This document shows positions 1-9,312 of a DNA stretch of 36,057 nucleotides, piece after piece. A program made the translations under genes and the position numbers. The stretch is from assembly GCA_913060695.1 (NCBI GenBank), contig CAJXUA010000029.1:1-36057 (forward strand). Reading direction: 5' to 3'. Position 1 is the first letter of the stretch, and each line of letters starts with the position of its first letter. Below the pieces are notes generated by a model. That model was not told the origin of the DNA. It was given only the letters and a program-made list of their open reading frames with translations, and did not search any database. Origin of the DNA: an uncultured Gammaproteobacteria bacterium. Its GTDB lineage: Bacteria > Pseudomonadota > Gammaproteobacteria > Pseudomonadales > Pseudohongiellaceae.

Positions 1-232
<232 letters not shown>

Positions 233-1300
233 ATGACACAAACCACGAATCAAGCCCAGAAGCCCTCACTTAGCTACAAAGACGCCGGTGTCGATATCGA
301 CGCAGGAGACGCGCTAGTAGAGAAAATTAAGGCTGTCACACAGCGTACTCGCCGCCCAGAAGTGCTCTCTGGCCTTGGCGGATTCGGCGCTCTATGTGAG
401 ATTCCAGAGGGTTATAAGCGCCCAGTTCTCGTCTCCGCGACTGACGGCGTCGGCACTAAGCTCAAGCTCGCCATCGAGACCGGCAAGCACGACACCATCG
501 GCATCGACTTGGTGGCTATGTGCGTCAACGACCTTATCGTGTGCGGCGCCGAGCCACTGTTCTTCCTAGACTATTACGCCACTGCTGGCCTCAATGTTGA
601 GCAAGCTACTCAGGTGGTAGAGGGCATCGGTGCTGGCTGCGAATTGGCAGGCTGCTCACTGATCGGTGGTGAGACCGCCGAGATGCCAGGCATGTATCAG
701 AAAGGCGATTACGATCTCGCCGGTTTCTCCGTGGGCATCGTCGAGAAAGACGAGATCATCGAGAAGGGGCGCGTCCAGCCAGGCGATAAGCTCATTGGTT
801 TGGCGTCCTCTGGCCCACACTCCAACGGCTACTCCCTGATTCGTAAAGTCCTAGAGGTGAGCAACACGCCACTCTCTACCCCATTTGCAGGCAAGACACT
901 GGGCGAAGTACTACTGACCCCAACCGAGATCTATGTAAAGGCGTTCCAAGCACTCAAGGGCAAGGCCACCGTCCACGCGCTCGCCCACATCACTGGCGGC
1001 GGCATCGTAGAGAATCTGCCACGTGTATTACCTGAGGGCTCACAGGCCGTGATCGACTTGAACAGCTGGGCGCGCCCAGAGGTTTTCAACTGGCTGCAGA
1101 GTGAGGGCAATATTGCCGACTCCGAGATGCTACGCACCTTCAACTGTGGTGTCGGCATGATCGTATGTGTGCCAGCGCAAGACTGCGCGGCTGCACTCGC
1201 AATCCTGAAGGAGCACAATCAGGGCGCCTTCGAGATGGGCTATATTCAAAGCGCAGGGGCAGACGCAGCACCGGTTGTCCTTGAGGGTCAGCCTCGATGA
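233..1300 (+). CDS. purM: Phosphoribosylformylglycinamidine cyclo-ligase (AIR synthetase)
   Basis: PurM catalyses the ATP-dependent ring closure of FGAM to 5-aminoimidazole ribonucleotide, the fifth step of purine synthesis, in the cytosol. The 355-residue product has the usual family length. It shows the AIR-synthase signatures: an N-terminal [12 protein letters not shown] segment (residues 14-25), the glycine-rich [10 protein letters not shown] (71-80), GGETAEMPG, and [14 protein letters not shown]. The ATG at 233 is chosen because conserved sequence begins about 13 residues later; the ribosome binding site is weak. Its stop overlaps the purN start (ATGA), so the two are translationally coupled, the standard proteobacterial purMN arrangement. 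Nothing looks truncated or foreign. Confidence 0.97.
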   Translation: MTQTTNQAQKPSLSYKDAGVDIDAGDALVEKIKAVTQRTRRPEVLSGLGGFGALCEIPEGYKRPVLVSATDGVGTKLKLAIETGKHDTIGIDLVAMCVNDLIVCGAEPLFFLDYYATAGLNVEQATQVVEGIGAGCELAGCSLIGGETAEMPGMYQKGDYDLAGFSVGIVEKDEIIEKGRVQPGDKLIGLASSGPHSNGYSLIRKVLEVSNTPLSTPFAGKTLGEVLLTPTEIYVKAFQALKGKATVHALAHITGGGIVENLPRVLPEGSQAVIDLNSWARPEVFNWLQSEGNIADSEMLRTFNCGVGMIVCVPAQDCAAALAILKEHNQGAFEMGYIQSAGADAAPVVLEGQPR

Positions 1301-1947
1301 GTCAAACGCCCTGCCCGATCGTCGTGTTGATCTCTGGCAATGGCAGCAATCTGCAGGCCTTGATGGATCATAGCGATGAAGGCGCTTACAGCGTCTGCGC
1401 AGTCATCAGCAACAAGGCCGACGCATTCGGCCTGCAGCGCGCCAGTAAGGCCGGCATTCCAACCCGCGTGATCGATCATCGCGACTATGCGGACCGCCTC
1501 AGCTTCGACCAACGCCTCATCGAAGAGATCGATAGCTTTAGTCCCAAACTCGTCGTACTCGCCGGCTTCATGCGCATTCTTAGCCCCGAGTTCGTGCAGC
1601 ATTTCGCGGGCAAGATTCTGAACATCCATCCATCTCTTCTACCTGCCTATCGCGGCACCCATACCCATGAGCGAGTATTGGAGGCTGGCGAGAAAGAACA
1701 CGGCGTGAGTGTTCATTTCGTCACCGAAGAACTCGACGGCGGACCAGTCGTGCTGCAAGCCACCGTGCCAGTCAACAGCGACGATACTGCCATCACTCTC
1801 GCCGAACGCGTCTTCAAGCAGGAACACCGCATCTACCCCAAAGCAGTCGCGTGGTTCGCCGCAGGAAGACTGCGCATGAACGAAAAGGCAGTAGAGTTTG
1901 ATGGCAAGCGCTTAGGTGTTTCCGGCATACGCGAGATAGGCGCATGA
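1297..1947 (+). CDS. purN: Phosphoribosylglycinamide formyltransferase (GART)
   Basis: PurN transfers a formyl group from 10-formyl-tetrahydrofolate to GAR, the third step of purine synthesis. The 216-residue protein is close to the family length. It has the phosphate-binding [10 protein letters not shown] near residues 13-22 and the catalytic triad of the family: N109 and H111 in the [13 protein letters not shown] motif and D147 in ELDGGPV. The start ATG overlaps the purM stop (ATGA), and the gene's own stop overlaps the next start in the same way, so purM, purN and the DUF3108 gene form one coupled operon. Confidence 0.97.
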   Translation: MSQTPCPIVVLISGNGSNLQALMDHSDEGAYSVCAVISNKADAFGLQRASKAGIPTRVIDHRDYADRLSFDQRLIEEIDSFSPKLVVLAGFMRILSPEFVQHFAGKILNIHPSLLPAYRGTHTHERVLEAGEKEHGVSVHFVTEELDGGPVVLQATVPVNSDDTAITLAERVFKQEHRIYPKAVAWFAAGRLRMNEKAVEFDGKRLGVSGIREIGA

Positions 1948-2666
1948 GATTATTCGGGGCGTACACATTGCTTCTGTGCCTGCTAGCCAGTTCGGCCCAA
2001 GCCAGCGAGCCTCGTCCCTATGACGTAACTTATACTGCCAAGGCGCTGGGTTTTTCCGCAACCGCGTTTCGCCGCCAGACCCTCACGTCCCCCGAGCATT
2101 TCACTCTAGAGAATAGCCTCTCTCTCACCGTACTAGGTGCCAATGTCGGTAGCGTAAGCGAAACCAGTGAGTTTCGCTGGGAAGATGGCACTATCGTGCC
2201 ATTACACTATGAATACGCACAGACAGGCCTAAGCGCGAGTGTCGAGAGTGTCGATTTCGACTGGGAAAATGGCCTTGCCAATAGCCGTAGCGATGACGAG
2301 TCCTGGCAGCTAGAGCTTAGCCCCGGCGTACTCGATAAGCTAAGTTACAGTGTGCAGATTGGGCAGGACATCTTGAGCAAGAACCTCGAAGAGTTTCGTT
2401 ATGAAGTGCTAGACGAGAATCAATTCGACGATCACCTGTACCAGATCACGGCTAGGGAAGTGTTAGACACCCCTTTGGGAAAACTCAATACTGTGAAGAT
2501 AGAACGCATTCGTTCGAGCGAGAGTCGCCGTAGAACAACAGTGTGGCTGGCGAGCGATTGGGATTATTTGCTGGTGCGTTTAGAACAGGTATCAGGCTCT
2601 GGTACCGAGACCGAGTTGTCGATCGACACGGGCACCATGGGTGGCGAGCCAATAAAAGGGCTTTAA
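1944..2666 (+). CDS. DUF3108 domain-containing exported protein
   Basis: A 240-residue protein starting with a clear Sec signal peptide ([10 protein letters not shown]..., likely cleaved after Ala20 in SSAQA), so it should act in the periplasm or outer envelope. The mature part is beta-strand-rich and resembles the DUF3108 family, for example the PYDVTYTAKALGFSA start and late TPLGKLNTVKIER and RRTTVWLASDWDYLLVRLE segments. Molecular function is unknown. It is coupled to purN by an ATGA overlap; purM-purN-DUF3108 linkage is familiar in Pseudomonas-like bacteria, though no functional tie to purines is known to me. It ends 3 bp from the convergent fleQ stop, leaving no room for a dedicated terminator between the genes. 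Confidence 0.85.
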   Translation: MRLFGAYTLLLCLLASSAQASEPRPYDVTYTAKALGFSATAFRRQTLTSPEHFTLENSLSLTVLGANVGSVSETSEFRWEDGTIVPLHYEYAQTGLSASVESVDFDWENGLANSRSDDESWQLELSPGVLDKLSYSVQIGQDILSKNLEEFRYEVLDENQFDDHLYQITAREVLDTPLGKLNTVKIERIRSSESRRRTTVWLASDWDYLLVRLEQVSGSGTETELSIDTGTMGGEPIKGL

Positions 2667-2669
2667 GCC

Positions 2670-4151
2670 TTATTCGTCTTCATTCTTGCGCTGCATATCG
2701 TATTTGCGCATCTTCTCTACCAGTGTCGTGCGGCGGATATTCAGCCTATCAGCGGCGCGTGCTACCACTCCCCCACAATCGTTTAGGGCTTGCTCTATCA
2801 AGTCTCGCTCTAGATTCGCCAGATACTCTTTCAAATCCAAACCATTCAGTGGCAGTAAGGCCTGACCCGAGGCGCCATTACTCTGGGGCGCTGCAGGTGT
2901 GGCATCGGGCTGAGGCAAGTTCTGCAGGCTAGCAATCTCTTCATCCTCCACATGTCTAAACTTCATGGGCAGATCGTTAACTCCCACGATGCCGTGGGGA
3001 TGTAGGATCGCCATGCGCTCAACGAGATTGGCCAGCTCGCGCACATTGCCCGGCCACGGGTGGCGGCATAGGGACTCGATGGCCACGCTATTGAAACGCA
3101 CGGAGCCGCGTTTCTCATTCTCTAAGCGACTAATCAGCTCATTGAGCAAGAAGGGAATATCCTCCGCCCGCTCGCGTAGCGAGGGCATCTCTATAGGGAA
3201 GACATTGACGCGGTAATAGAGGTCTTGGCGGAAGCTTCCTACCTCGATCATCTCTTCGAGATTCTTATGGGTAGCGGCGAAGATACGCACATCGGTCTGC
3301 AGGGTGCGTGTACCCCCAACGCGTTCGTAGCAATGTTCCTGCAACACACGCAGTAGTTTGACCTGCATCGGCAATGGCATATCACCGATCTCGTCGAGGA
3401 ATAGCGTGCCACCCTCGGCCATTTCGAAGCGACCTATGCGGGTGGAGATGGCCCCGGTGAAGGCGCCCTTCTCATGCCCGAACAACTCACTCTCTAGCAA
3501 ATCCGGCGGTATAGCCCCGCAGTTGATAGGGACGAAGGGCTTGTGTGCACGCTGGGAGTTCATGTGCAAATTTCTAGCCACCACTTCCTTGCCAGTGCCA
3601 GACTCGCCGGTAATGAGAATGGTCACTTCCTTGTCTGCCACCTGCCCCATCACATGTCGAATACGCTGCACCTCATCGCTCTTGCCGACGAGAGAGCGAA
3701 ACATATTATAGTCCCGCACATTGCCCGCCTCGCTGAGACGCCGGTAATGCTGTCGATAGACTTCCGCCTTGTGCAGTGCGTCTAGCACTGGCTGATGACT
3801 CAGGGGATAGGGGATCGTGGCGGTAACCGCGTTTAGCAGGTTTTCGGGGAGGTTCTTAGCACTATCATCTAGACCTAGCACTACCACAGGCAGACCCTGA
3901 TCGAGCGCCGCTAAGGCATCGATAAGTGTCTGCAATATCTCACTGGAGAAGGGGCCTATAAGCGCGAGTTTAATCTGGCTAGGAGACTCGAATTGTTCCG
4001 CGACGGCTGCCTGCCAGCTGTTACTACACGTGGCGGTGACCTGTTGACCCAGAAAACCCAAAACGATTTTCAGATCGTCGCAAGACTTTGTATCGTCATC
4101 AATTAATAGGATTTTCCCTTGATCGGCGATATTCAACGTGTGCGGTTCCAT
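2670..4151 (-). CDS. fleQ: Sigma-54-dependent flagellar master regulator, FleQ/FlrA type
   Basis: A 493-residue bacterial enhancer-binding protein. Residues 10-135 form a degenerate receiver-like FleQ domain: it keeps an acidic LLIDDD strand but has LALIGP where a phosphoacceptor Asp would lie. Residues 152-385 are the AAA+ domain with Walker A GESGTGKE (182-189), the sigma-54-contacting GAFTGA loop (229-234), Walker B GGTLFLDEIGD (247-257) and R-finger region (RVNVFP...PSLRER). Residues 443-486 are a Fis-type helix-turn-helix (RAADRLNIRRTTLVEKMRKY). In Pseudomonas FleQ such a protein activates early flagellar genes and binds cyclic di-GMP; here it sits at the end of the flagellar region it presumably controls. 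The start ATG is well placed for the family. It is convergent with the DUF3108 gene. Confidence 0.95.
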   Translation of the reverse strand: MEPHTLNIADQGKILLIDDDTKSCDDLKIVLGFLGQQVTATCSNSWQAAVAEQFESPSQIKLALIGPFSSEILQTLIDALAALDQGLPVVVLGLDDSAKNLPENLLNAVTATIPYPLSHQPVLDALHKAEVYRQHYRRLSEAGNVRDYNMFRSLVGKSDEVQRIRHVMGQVADKEVTILITGESGTGKEVVARNLHMNSQRAHKPFVPINCGAIPPDLLESELFGHEKGAFTGAISTRIGRFEMAEGGTLFLDEIGDMPLPMQVKLLRVLQEHCYERVGGTRTLQTDVRIFAATHKNLEEMIEVGSFRQDLYYRVNVFPIEMPSLRERAEDIPFLLNELISRLENEKRGSVRFNSVAIESLCRHPWPGNVRELANLVERMAILHPHGIVGVNDLPMKFRHVEDEEIASLQNLPQPDATPAAPQSNGASGQALLPLNGLDLKEYLANLERDLIEQALNDCGGVVARAADRLNIRRTTLVEKMRKYDMQRKNEDE

Positions 4152-4186
4152 CTATGCGAAGTCGACTTTAGCTCCGATTGCTAACA

Positions 4187-4211
4187 CCGCGGCTGCAAAA
4201 GCGAGCCGCGG
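4187..4211. other. Perfect inverted repeat between fliS and fleQ
   Basis: CCGCGGCT and AGCCGCGG form an 8-bp GC-only-but-one stem with a 9-nt loop. It lies about 110 nt downstream of the fliS stop and 36 nt upstream of the fleQ start (both minus strand). No U-tract follows on either strand, so it is not a canonical intrinsic terminator. It could be a leader structure for fleQ, an operator, or a pause/processing site. Confidence 0.45.
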
Positions 4212-4319
4212 GGCACAATTCGAATTAATTGGTCACGGGTGAGAATGTACGAGAACGGGCGCTCTCGAACGAAAAGAGCTCACCTCAGACTAGTGTCGAT
4301 TAGACAACGCCACACGGTA

Positions 4320-4745
4320 TTAGTCAATCTGGGCCTGCTCTTGCTCGATAATCGGTGCGGGTACTGGCGCAATGCCGTCCCAGCCTTCCTTGATCGTAAG
4401 AAGTAAGCCAGATACCTCGTCTAGCATTGCAACGTCATTCTTCAGATTTGCCTCCAAAAGGCGGCGCTGCATATAGTCGTAGAGATTATCGAGGTTATCG
4501 GTAATCTGCTCGTCTGCACTCTTGTCGAGGCTGTCCTGCAAGCCACCCAATATAGAGACTGCCTTACCAATCAGAAGCCCCTTCTGGGCTGTCTCTCCGC
4601 GTTGAATAGCGCCGCGCGCCTGTGACAGGCGATCTAGGGCGCCATTGATTAGCATCTGAATGAGCTGATGCGGGCTAGCGCCTTCCAGCGCGCTTTCGGT
4701 ATTGATCTTCTTATATTGGGCTAATGCGCTTTTTGCTGCGTACAT
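4320..4745 (-). CDS. fliS: Flagellin export chaperone FliS
   Basis: FliS binds the C-terminus of cytosolic flagellin and prevents premature polymerisation before export. The 141-residue all-helical protein has the family signature A-L-x-x-Y near the N-terminus (SALAQYKKI), ASPHQLIQMLINGALDRLSQAR, and DNLYDYMQRRLLEANLKND. I start it at ATG 4745, preceded by GGAGAG 4 nt upstream, rather than at the upstream in-frame TTG (4757) that would itself be read as codon 1 only by overlapping the ribosome-binding site. It lies 59 bp after fliD on the same strand and is probably co-transcribed with it. Confidence 0.95.
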   Translation of the reverse strand: MYAAKSALAQYKKINTESALEGASPHQLIQMLINGALDRLSQARGAIQRGETAQKGLLIGKAVSILGGLQDSLDKSADEQITDNLDNLYDYMQRRLLEANLKNDVAMLDEVSGLLLTIKEGWDGIAPVPAPIIEQEQAQID

Positions 4746-4804
4746 AAAACTCTCCAAGGTTGAGTCATACTATATAAAAGTTGCTAGGTTAAATTCAGAA
4801 TTTT

Positions 4805-7800
4805 TTACTTATTGCTCTGACTACTGGCTAGTGCCTCTAGCGCCTCCAGTTGGGAAGTCAGGAAATCAGCCGTCGAATTAAGTTGTGAAATGATCTTGTC
4901 GTTGGCTAGAAAAGAGGTTCTTAGTCGCGCCTCGGAACGGGCGATGCGCTCATCGAGGGCCACACGTTTCTCGGCAATACTTTCCAACTCCTGCGTTAAT
5001 GAGCTCGTACGCGCCGCAAAGAGACCGTCATTATTGAGAAACCCCTTTATCAATACACTTAGGTTCTCGGCCACCCCTTTGATGTAACTCACGGAACCTC
5101 TTGCACCCAACGCGCCACCTGTGACTAGTAGCCGTATACCAAAGGCAGCGTCGGCCTCTCCGGTTGCGTTAGTCCCCGTTTTACCTACCGCACCGGCTCC
5201 GGTGATAAAACCGAAAATAGATCCCGCATTGCCTTGCAGCTCACTTATCTGCACCTTCGAGCTCGTGCCAGTGCTATTGGAGATAATGCCAAAGCCCCCT
5301 GTATTGGTATCAAACTCAACCTTAACTGAAACGCCTGCGGCTACGAGTTTAGGACTATTGTTAATCGCGATTTGCATGCTCGCAGCGACAGCGGTGGGAT
5401 TCGTATTGCTGATAGAACCAAGCGTGATCGAGTCGGAAATGATGCCATCTACGTTGATCTTGAAACTGTCGAAAACAGTGCTACTAGCCAAATCTCCATA
5501 GGCCGTGTTCAGATAGAAACCCGGCGCGGCCTCGATCGTTCCTGAGCCTGCCCGCAATGATTGCCCGATACCGACAGCCTCCACTCCGTTGATCGTGCCA
5601 GCCACGTTCAAGCCATCGACAGATGTCTCACGCGGATTGGTCCCCGTCACTAGCCCTAGTTTGTTACCAGCGTTGACGGACACAGTACTAAAAGTGATCT
5701 GGTCCGAAAAATTCGCAGTTGAAAATACGAAACGACCCAGCTCTGTGTCTTCGTTATATTCATAGGAGACGATGACGGCCAGGCCGTCCTCCCCCGTATT
5801 GTTCGTAGTGGCAATTGCCATGCCATCGGCACCGTTGACCGTCTGGTCGGACAGACCCAACTCGGCAATGGCAGTTGCGTTAACATTGAGTAGCTCGATC
5901 TGCGTAGCGGCACCAGACCCACTGGCATAGGTCAACACCAACTGATCGTTGTCGTCTAAAGTAGCGGTGACTTGCGCACCAAGCCCCGCTGCTGTCAACG
6001 CGTCTTGTACTTTTGACAAGGTGTCCGCCGCACTGACCGTTGCCGTATCAATCAGCACAGACACAGGACCACCGCCAATGTCGATATCGAAGCTCGCGTT
6101 ACTAGTAGCAAAATCGAAGCCCGCACCATTAACTGCTGACCCGGCCGTAACTGCCGCCGGTAGACCGTTCGCAGTCACTTGAATCTGACTATCTTCGCCT
6201 GTGGCAACAGTCTCGAAATAGATTTGATTGCTGCCGTCCAAGCGCGCGATGACCTGCCCACTCAAAGCAGTGGCATCGATCGCATCCTGCACCGCAGCGA
6301 GTGTATTCTCGATAGTGCCTGGGGTTTCGCCTCCGAACGAGACAGAGCTTGCATCCCCTGTCACGCGCACTACTGTTTCTGTGCCACCTGCGTCGAGGCT
6401 TAAGGTTACCGCCAAATTCGTTGTGGCAAAATTCTGCCCCGCAGTGAGGATGCTGCCTGCGCCAGTTTGGGCGGGTGTAAAGGCAAAGTTCGGATCGGAG
6501 TTAATCTGTGTGCTTAGGGCCGTGATAAGGTCATCGGGCTTGTCATACACCACCGGGCTGCCGCTACTACCCGGTATAGTTAACAGGCTGCTACTAATGC
6601 CATTGACGTTGAACACAAAGCTCGTGTCTGCATTGAGCGTCACAGCCGTGTCAAAATTTTCACTCGACAGACCGTTGGGTGTACTTAAGCCACCTAGTTG
6701 ATTGCCCAGCGAGTCGCCTTGAAAAGGTGAGGTTAAGCCTAACAAGTTAGCCATGCCATTCTCGACATCCAAGAACCCTATTGCCGAACTTGAACCATAG
6801 GTATTCGATGCCAGCTCGAAACGTGTTTCCGCGCTATTATAGGTGACTGCAACACGATGGTTATTTGAACTGAGATCGGTATTGCTGTTGATCCTCGTTT
6901 GAATATGCTCGGCCAATGCCGCAGCAGTACTGTAGGTACCTTGCACCAAGGCTATATCCGCCGAAACACCATTGAGTAATACCGTGAACTCATCGTTGTC
7001 GTCATCGATCACGATATTGCCACTGGCTAAGGAGGCTACCTGTTGTCCCGTAAAGGTTCCCGTAGTTGCTAGTCGGGAGATGACGACATCGTAGGTCCCA
7101 GGTTTGGTTACAGATGTGGCGCTATTGTAAGTCAGCAGCGAGTCTGTGGTGGAACCTGCTGTGGCGAACATAGCGAGAATATCAGTGGAGTTACTCGCGA
7201 ACTTTTCCGAAAACTTGCTACTACTAAACTGTAGTTGGTAGCCGTTGTTTTGATCCGTAGTGATGCCAATTTCTGAGAGCGACCTAACATTACCCGTTAA
7301 ACCCGTAACAGAGGTCCTTAGGATTCGATTGATCTCGGACATAGCCAGACGCAGTGTCGAGTCGCCCGTTAGCAAGCTCCCCTGACCGTTCTTTCCCGAC
7401 GTGGTATCGAACGCAGTCAGCTCATCAGAGAGTGCTTTCAACTGATTGTAGCTTTCTACAAATGTTTCGATGCGGGTTGAGATACTCGATGCATCTTTAC
7501 TCACCGACAAGGTAACCGGCCCTGCCGTAACGCCTTTCAGGTTAATGGTAGTACCGGTAACTACCCCGGTCACTAAATTACTAGCGCGGCTAACGTTAAG
7601 GCCGTTTACAGAGAACAGGGCGTTCTGTGCGACGATTGTTTCGCTCAAACGCACCGACCCTTCTACCATTCCCTCGGAATCGTCTAAGCCAAAACCATCT
7701 AAACCACTGACATCTGTGGCAGACAAACCAAGCTGGGCAGAAGCTGCAGTGCCACTGGCATCGACGCTACTGATTTGAATGCTACTGGCAGCACCTGGAC

Positions 7801-9025
7801 TCACCCGCGTGAACACCAGTTCGTTACTAGCACTTAGACTGGCAACCACATCGGAATCCAATCCGGCGGTTACAAGTGCCGCATTAACTAGATCGACGGT
7901 TCCCTGCCGCGAGGCCGACACGGTATTAATTGTAATATTGGACGCTGCTCCGCCATCAACAGCAATGCTGAAAGTGGCATTATTCGCGCTGAAATCGAAT
8001 CCATCAGATAAAGTTGTGCCACCTGTCACCTGTGCCGAGACACCGTCGGTAAGGACTTCGAGCTCCTGATCGAAGCCAGCGCTGGCCGTCTCGAAGAAAA
8101 GGAAGTCTCCGTCGGCACTTGCAAGCACATCACCGGACTCGAAGCCGTTGGCGACAAGCTGGGTGTTCAGCGCACTCTGTACAGCGGCTATGGCATCGTT
8201 AGTGGTGGTGATACTGCCATTGGATGGCACCACGACATTCATTGCGACACCTTGGTAGCTAAGGCTGAACGCCAGGCTTGCACTGTCGAGCCCACCGCCA
8301 GTGGATAGATCAAGAGAGCCCGAAGCCGTAGTAGCGACGAGATATGCGTTCTGACTATTTTGATTGTAATTGAGTGCCTTGAGCCCATCCGTGCCTGAAG
8401 TGGTCACTTCAATGCTGTTTTTCGCTCCGCTACTCTTGCTACCGAATACTAATCTGTAACCGCTACCATCATCGACGATACTCGCTTGCACACCGAAATT
8501 GGCTTTGTTCACGGCGTCGCGGATACCTGCAAGAGTATTGTTAGCCGAGCTAATGACGATGCTTTTGGAAGTCGCGTCGGCATTGAGTGTAAAACCGTCG
8601 TAGCTGCCTCCGCCACCGTAGGTAGTAGTACCGAAACGAAAGTTAATCACTCCCGTGCCTACCGTGCTGGTCACTTCTTCATAGGCCCCACTAGCTATGG
8701 AATGAGATTGAGCAAGTTGCGTGACATTCACAGTATAGCTGCCGGCAACTGCCAGGCTGCTCGCAGTACCGGTGACAGTGCTTTCACTGCTGCTGCTCAC
8801 GGTACTCGCATTGAATGTAGAGGGCAGCTTTAGGGCCGCCAACGCAGCATCGAAACTAGAGAGCGCACTCGTTATCTCCCCATAGGCGGAGATCTTCGCC
8901 TCGGCAATAGTCTGCTTGCTGTCTAGCCGCGCCGCAACGGGTGCGCGTTCTGCCTCGATGATTTGTTCGACGAGTTCAGAGGTAAGAAGGCCAGAGCCTA
9001 CACCGAGGGATTGTATTGATGCCAT
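4805..9025 (-). CDS. fliD: Giant flagellar filament cap protein FliD (HAP2)
   Basis: FliD caps the growing filament and folds arriving flagellin. This one is 1406 residues; usual FliD is about 450-700. N-terminal FliD_N is clear (MASIQSLGVGSGL, then EQIIEAERAP). The D1/FliD_C core restarts near 505-620 (SISTRIETFVESYNQLK, LLTGDSTLR, LSEIGITTD), and the C-terminal coiled coil is at about 1338-1400 (ELESIAEKRVALDERIARSEARLR). Between and inside these pieces lie about seven copies of a recurring module, at roughly 248-333, 349-437, 679-763, 801-850, 868-958, 976-1058 and 1185-1272, so both FliD_N/FliD_C junction and FliD_C are interrupted. The start is ATG 9025 with GGGAG upstream, not an upstream alternative that would add 16 unrelated residues. 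A sigma-28 site precedes it. Confidence 0.95.
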   Translation of the reverse strand: MASIQSLGVGSGLLTSELVEQIIEAERAPVAARLDSKQTIAEAKISAYGEITSALSSFDAALAALKLPSTFNASTVSSSSESTVTGTASSLAVAGSYTVNVTQLAQSHSIASGAYEEVTSTVGTGVINFRFGTTTYGGGGSYDGFTLNADATSKSIVISSANNTLAGIRDAVNKANFGVQASIVDDGSGYRLVFGSKSSGAKNSIEVTTSGTDGLKALNYNQNSQNAYLVATTASGSLDLSTGGGLDSASLAFSLSYQGVAMNVVVPSNGSITTTNDAIAAVQSALNTQLVANGFESGDVLASADGDFLFFETASAGFDQELEVLTDGVSAQVTGGTTLSDGFDFSANNATFSIAVDGGAASNITINTVSASRQGTVDLVNAALVTAGLDSDVVASLSASNELVFTRVSPGAASSIQISSVDASGTAASAQLGLSATDVSGLDGFGLDDSEGMVEGSVRLSETIVAQNALFSVNGLNVSRASNLVTGVVTGTTINLKGVTAGPVTLSVSKDASSISTRIETFVESYNQLKALSDELTAFDTTSGKNGQGSLLTGDSTLRLAMSEINRILRTSVTGLTGNVRSLSEIGITTDQNNGYQLQFSSSKFSEKFASNSTDILAMFATAGSTTDSLLTYNSATSVTKPGTYDVVISRLATTGTFTGQQVASLASGNIVIDDDNDEFTVLLNGVSADIALVQGTYSTAAALAEHIQTRINSNTDLSSNNHRVAVTYNSAETRFELASNTYGSSSAIGFLDVENGMANLLGLTSPFQGDSLGNQLGGLSTPNGLSSENFDTAVTLNADTSFVFNVNGISSSLLTIPGSSGSPVVYDKPDDLITALSTQINSDPNFAFTPAQTGAGSILTAGQNFATTNLAVTLSLDAGGTETVVRVTGDASSVSFGGETPGTIENTLAAVQDAIDATALSGQVIARLDGSNQIYFETVATGEDSQIQVTANGLPAAVTAGSAVNGAGFDFATSNASFDIDIGGGPVSVLIDTATVSAADTLSKVQDALTAAGLGAQVTATLDDNDQLVLTYASGSGAATQIELLNVNATAIAELGLSDQTVNGADGMAIATTNNTGEDGLAVIVSYEYNEDTELGRFVFSTANFSDQITFSTVSVNAGNKLGLVTGTNPRETSVDGLNVAGTINGVEAVGIGQSLRAGSGTIEAAPGFYLNTAYGDLASSTVFDSFKINVDGIISDSITLGSISNTNPTAVAASMQIAINNSPKLVAAGVSVKVEFDTNTGGFGIISNSTGTSSKVQISELQGNAGSIFGFITGAGAVGKTGTNATGEADAAFGIRLLVTGGALGARGSVSYIKGVAENLSVLIKGFLNNDGLFAARTSSLTQELESIAEKRVALDERIARSEARLRTSFLANDKIISQLNSTADFLTSQLEALEALASSQSNK

Positions 9026-9164
9026 GCATGCTCCCGAGAGCGTTGGAGACGAACGTAAAGAGCAACGCGGCAATGCCTATGCACAGCGCGAATCTCACGC
9101 CAAGACTATTCAAGTTGTGTGCCAGCTCGATAGGAGATTCGCAAGCGTATGTCTTACATAGAGT

Positions 9165-9191
9165 TTATCGGCAAGCCATGAGGTTTCTTGA
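9165..9191 (-). promoter_or_regulatory. Sigma-28 (FliA) promoter for fliD-fliS
   Basis: On the minus strand, TCAAGAAA (9191-9184) is followed by an 11-nt spacer and GCCGATAA (9172-9165). The -10 is a perfect match to the enterobacterial sigma-28 consensus GCCGATAA, and the spacing is exactly the usual 11 nt. It would start transcription about 130 nt upstream of the fliD ATG, making fliD-fliS a late (class III/IV) unit independent of fliC. Confidence 0.85.
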
Positions 9192-9220
9192 CCTTCGCAA
9201 GCCTGCCAGCAACTCGAAAT

Positions 9221-9234
9221 GGCAAGGCCTTGCC
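9221..9234. other. 14-bp perfect palindrome GGCAAGGCCTTGCC
   Basis: A perfect palindrome between the fliD sigma-28 promoter and the MOSC gene start. It has the form GGCAA-N4-TTGCC, which recurs upstream of flgJ at 21380-21393. A longer-spaced CGGCAA...TTGCCG inverted repeat follows at 9277-9302. Possible operator; no regulator is identifiable. Confidence 0.35.
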
Positions 9235-9312
9235 GCTGCCTGCGGTCTTGCTTATCCGCAGCGGCTGCTTTACTTTCGGCAAGTCTCAATGAAATGTTGC
9301 CGAGGAACGTTA

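Noticed and set aside
9220-9236. Possible sigma-54 promoter TGGCAAGGCCTTGCC
   Set aside because: GG and GC are separated by 9 nt, and sigma-54 requires 10; it is treated as a palindrome only.
9016-9312. N-terminal extension of the MOSC protein by 99 codons
   Set aside because: It would overlap the start of fliD and its sigma-28 promoter and adds no conserved sequence; a good ribosome site precedes ATG 9313.
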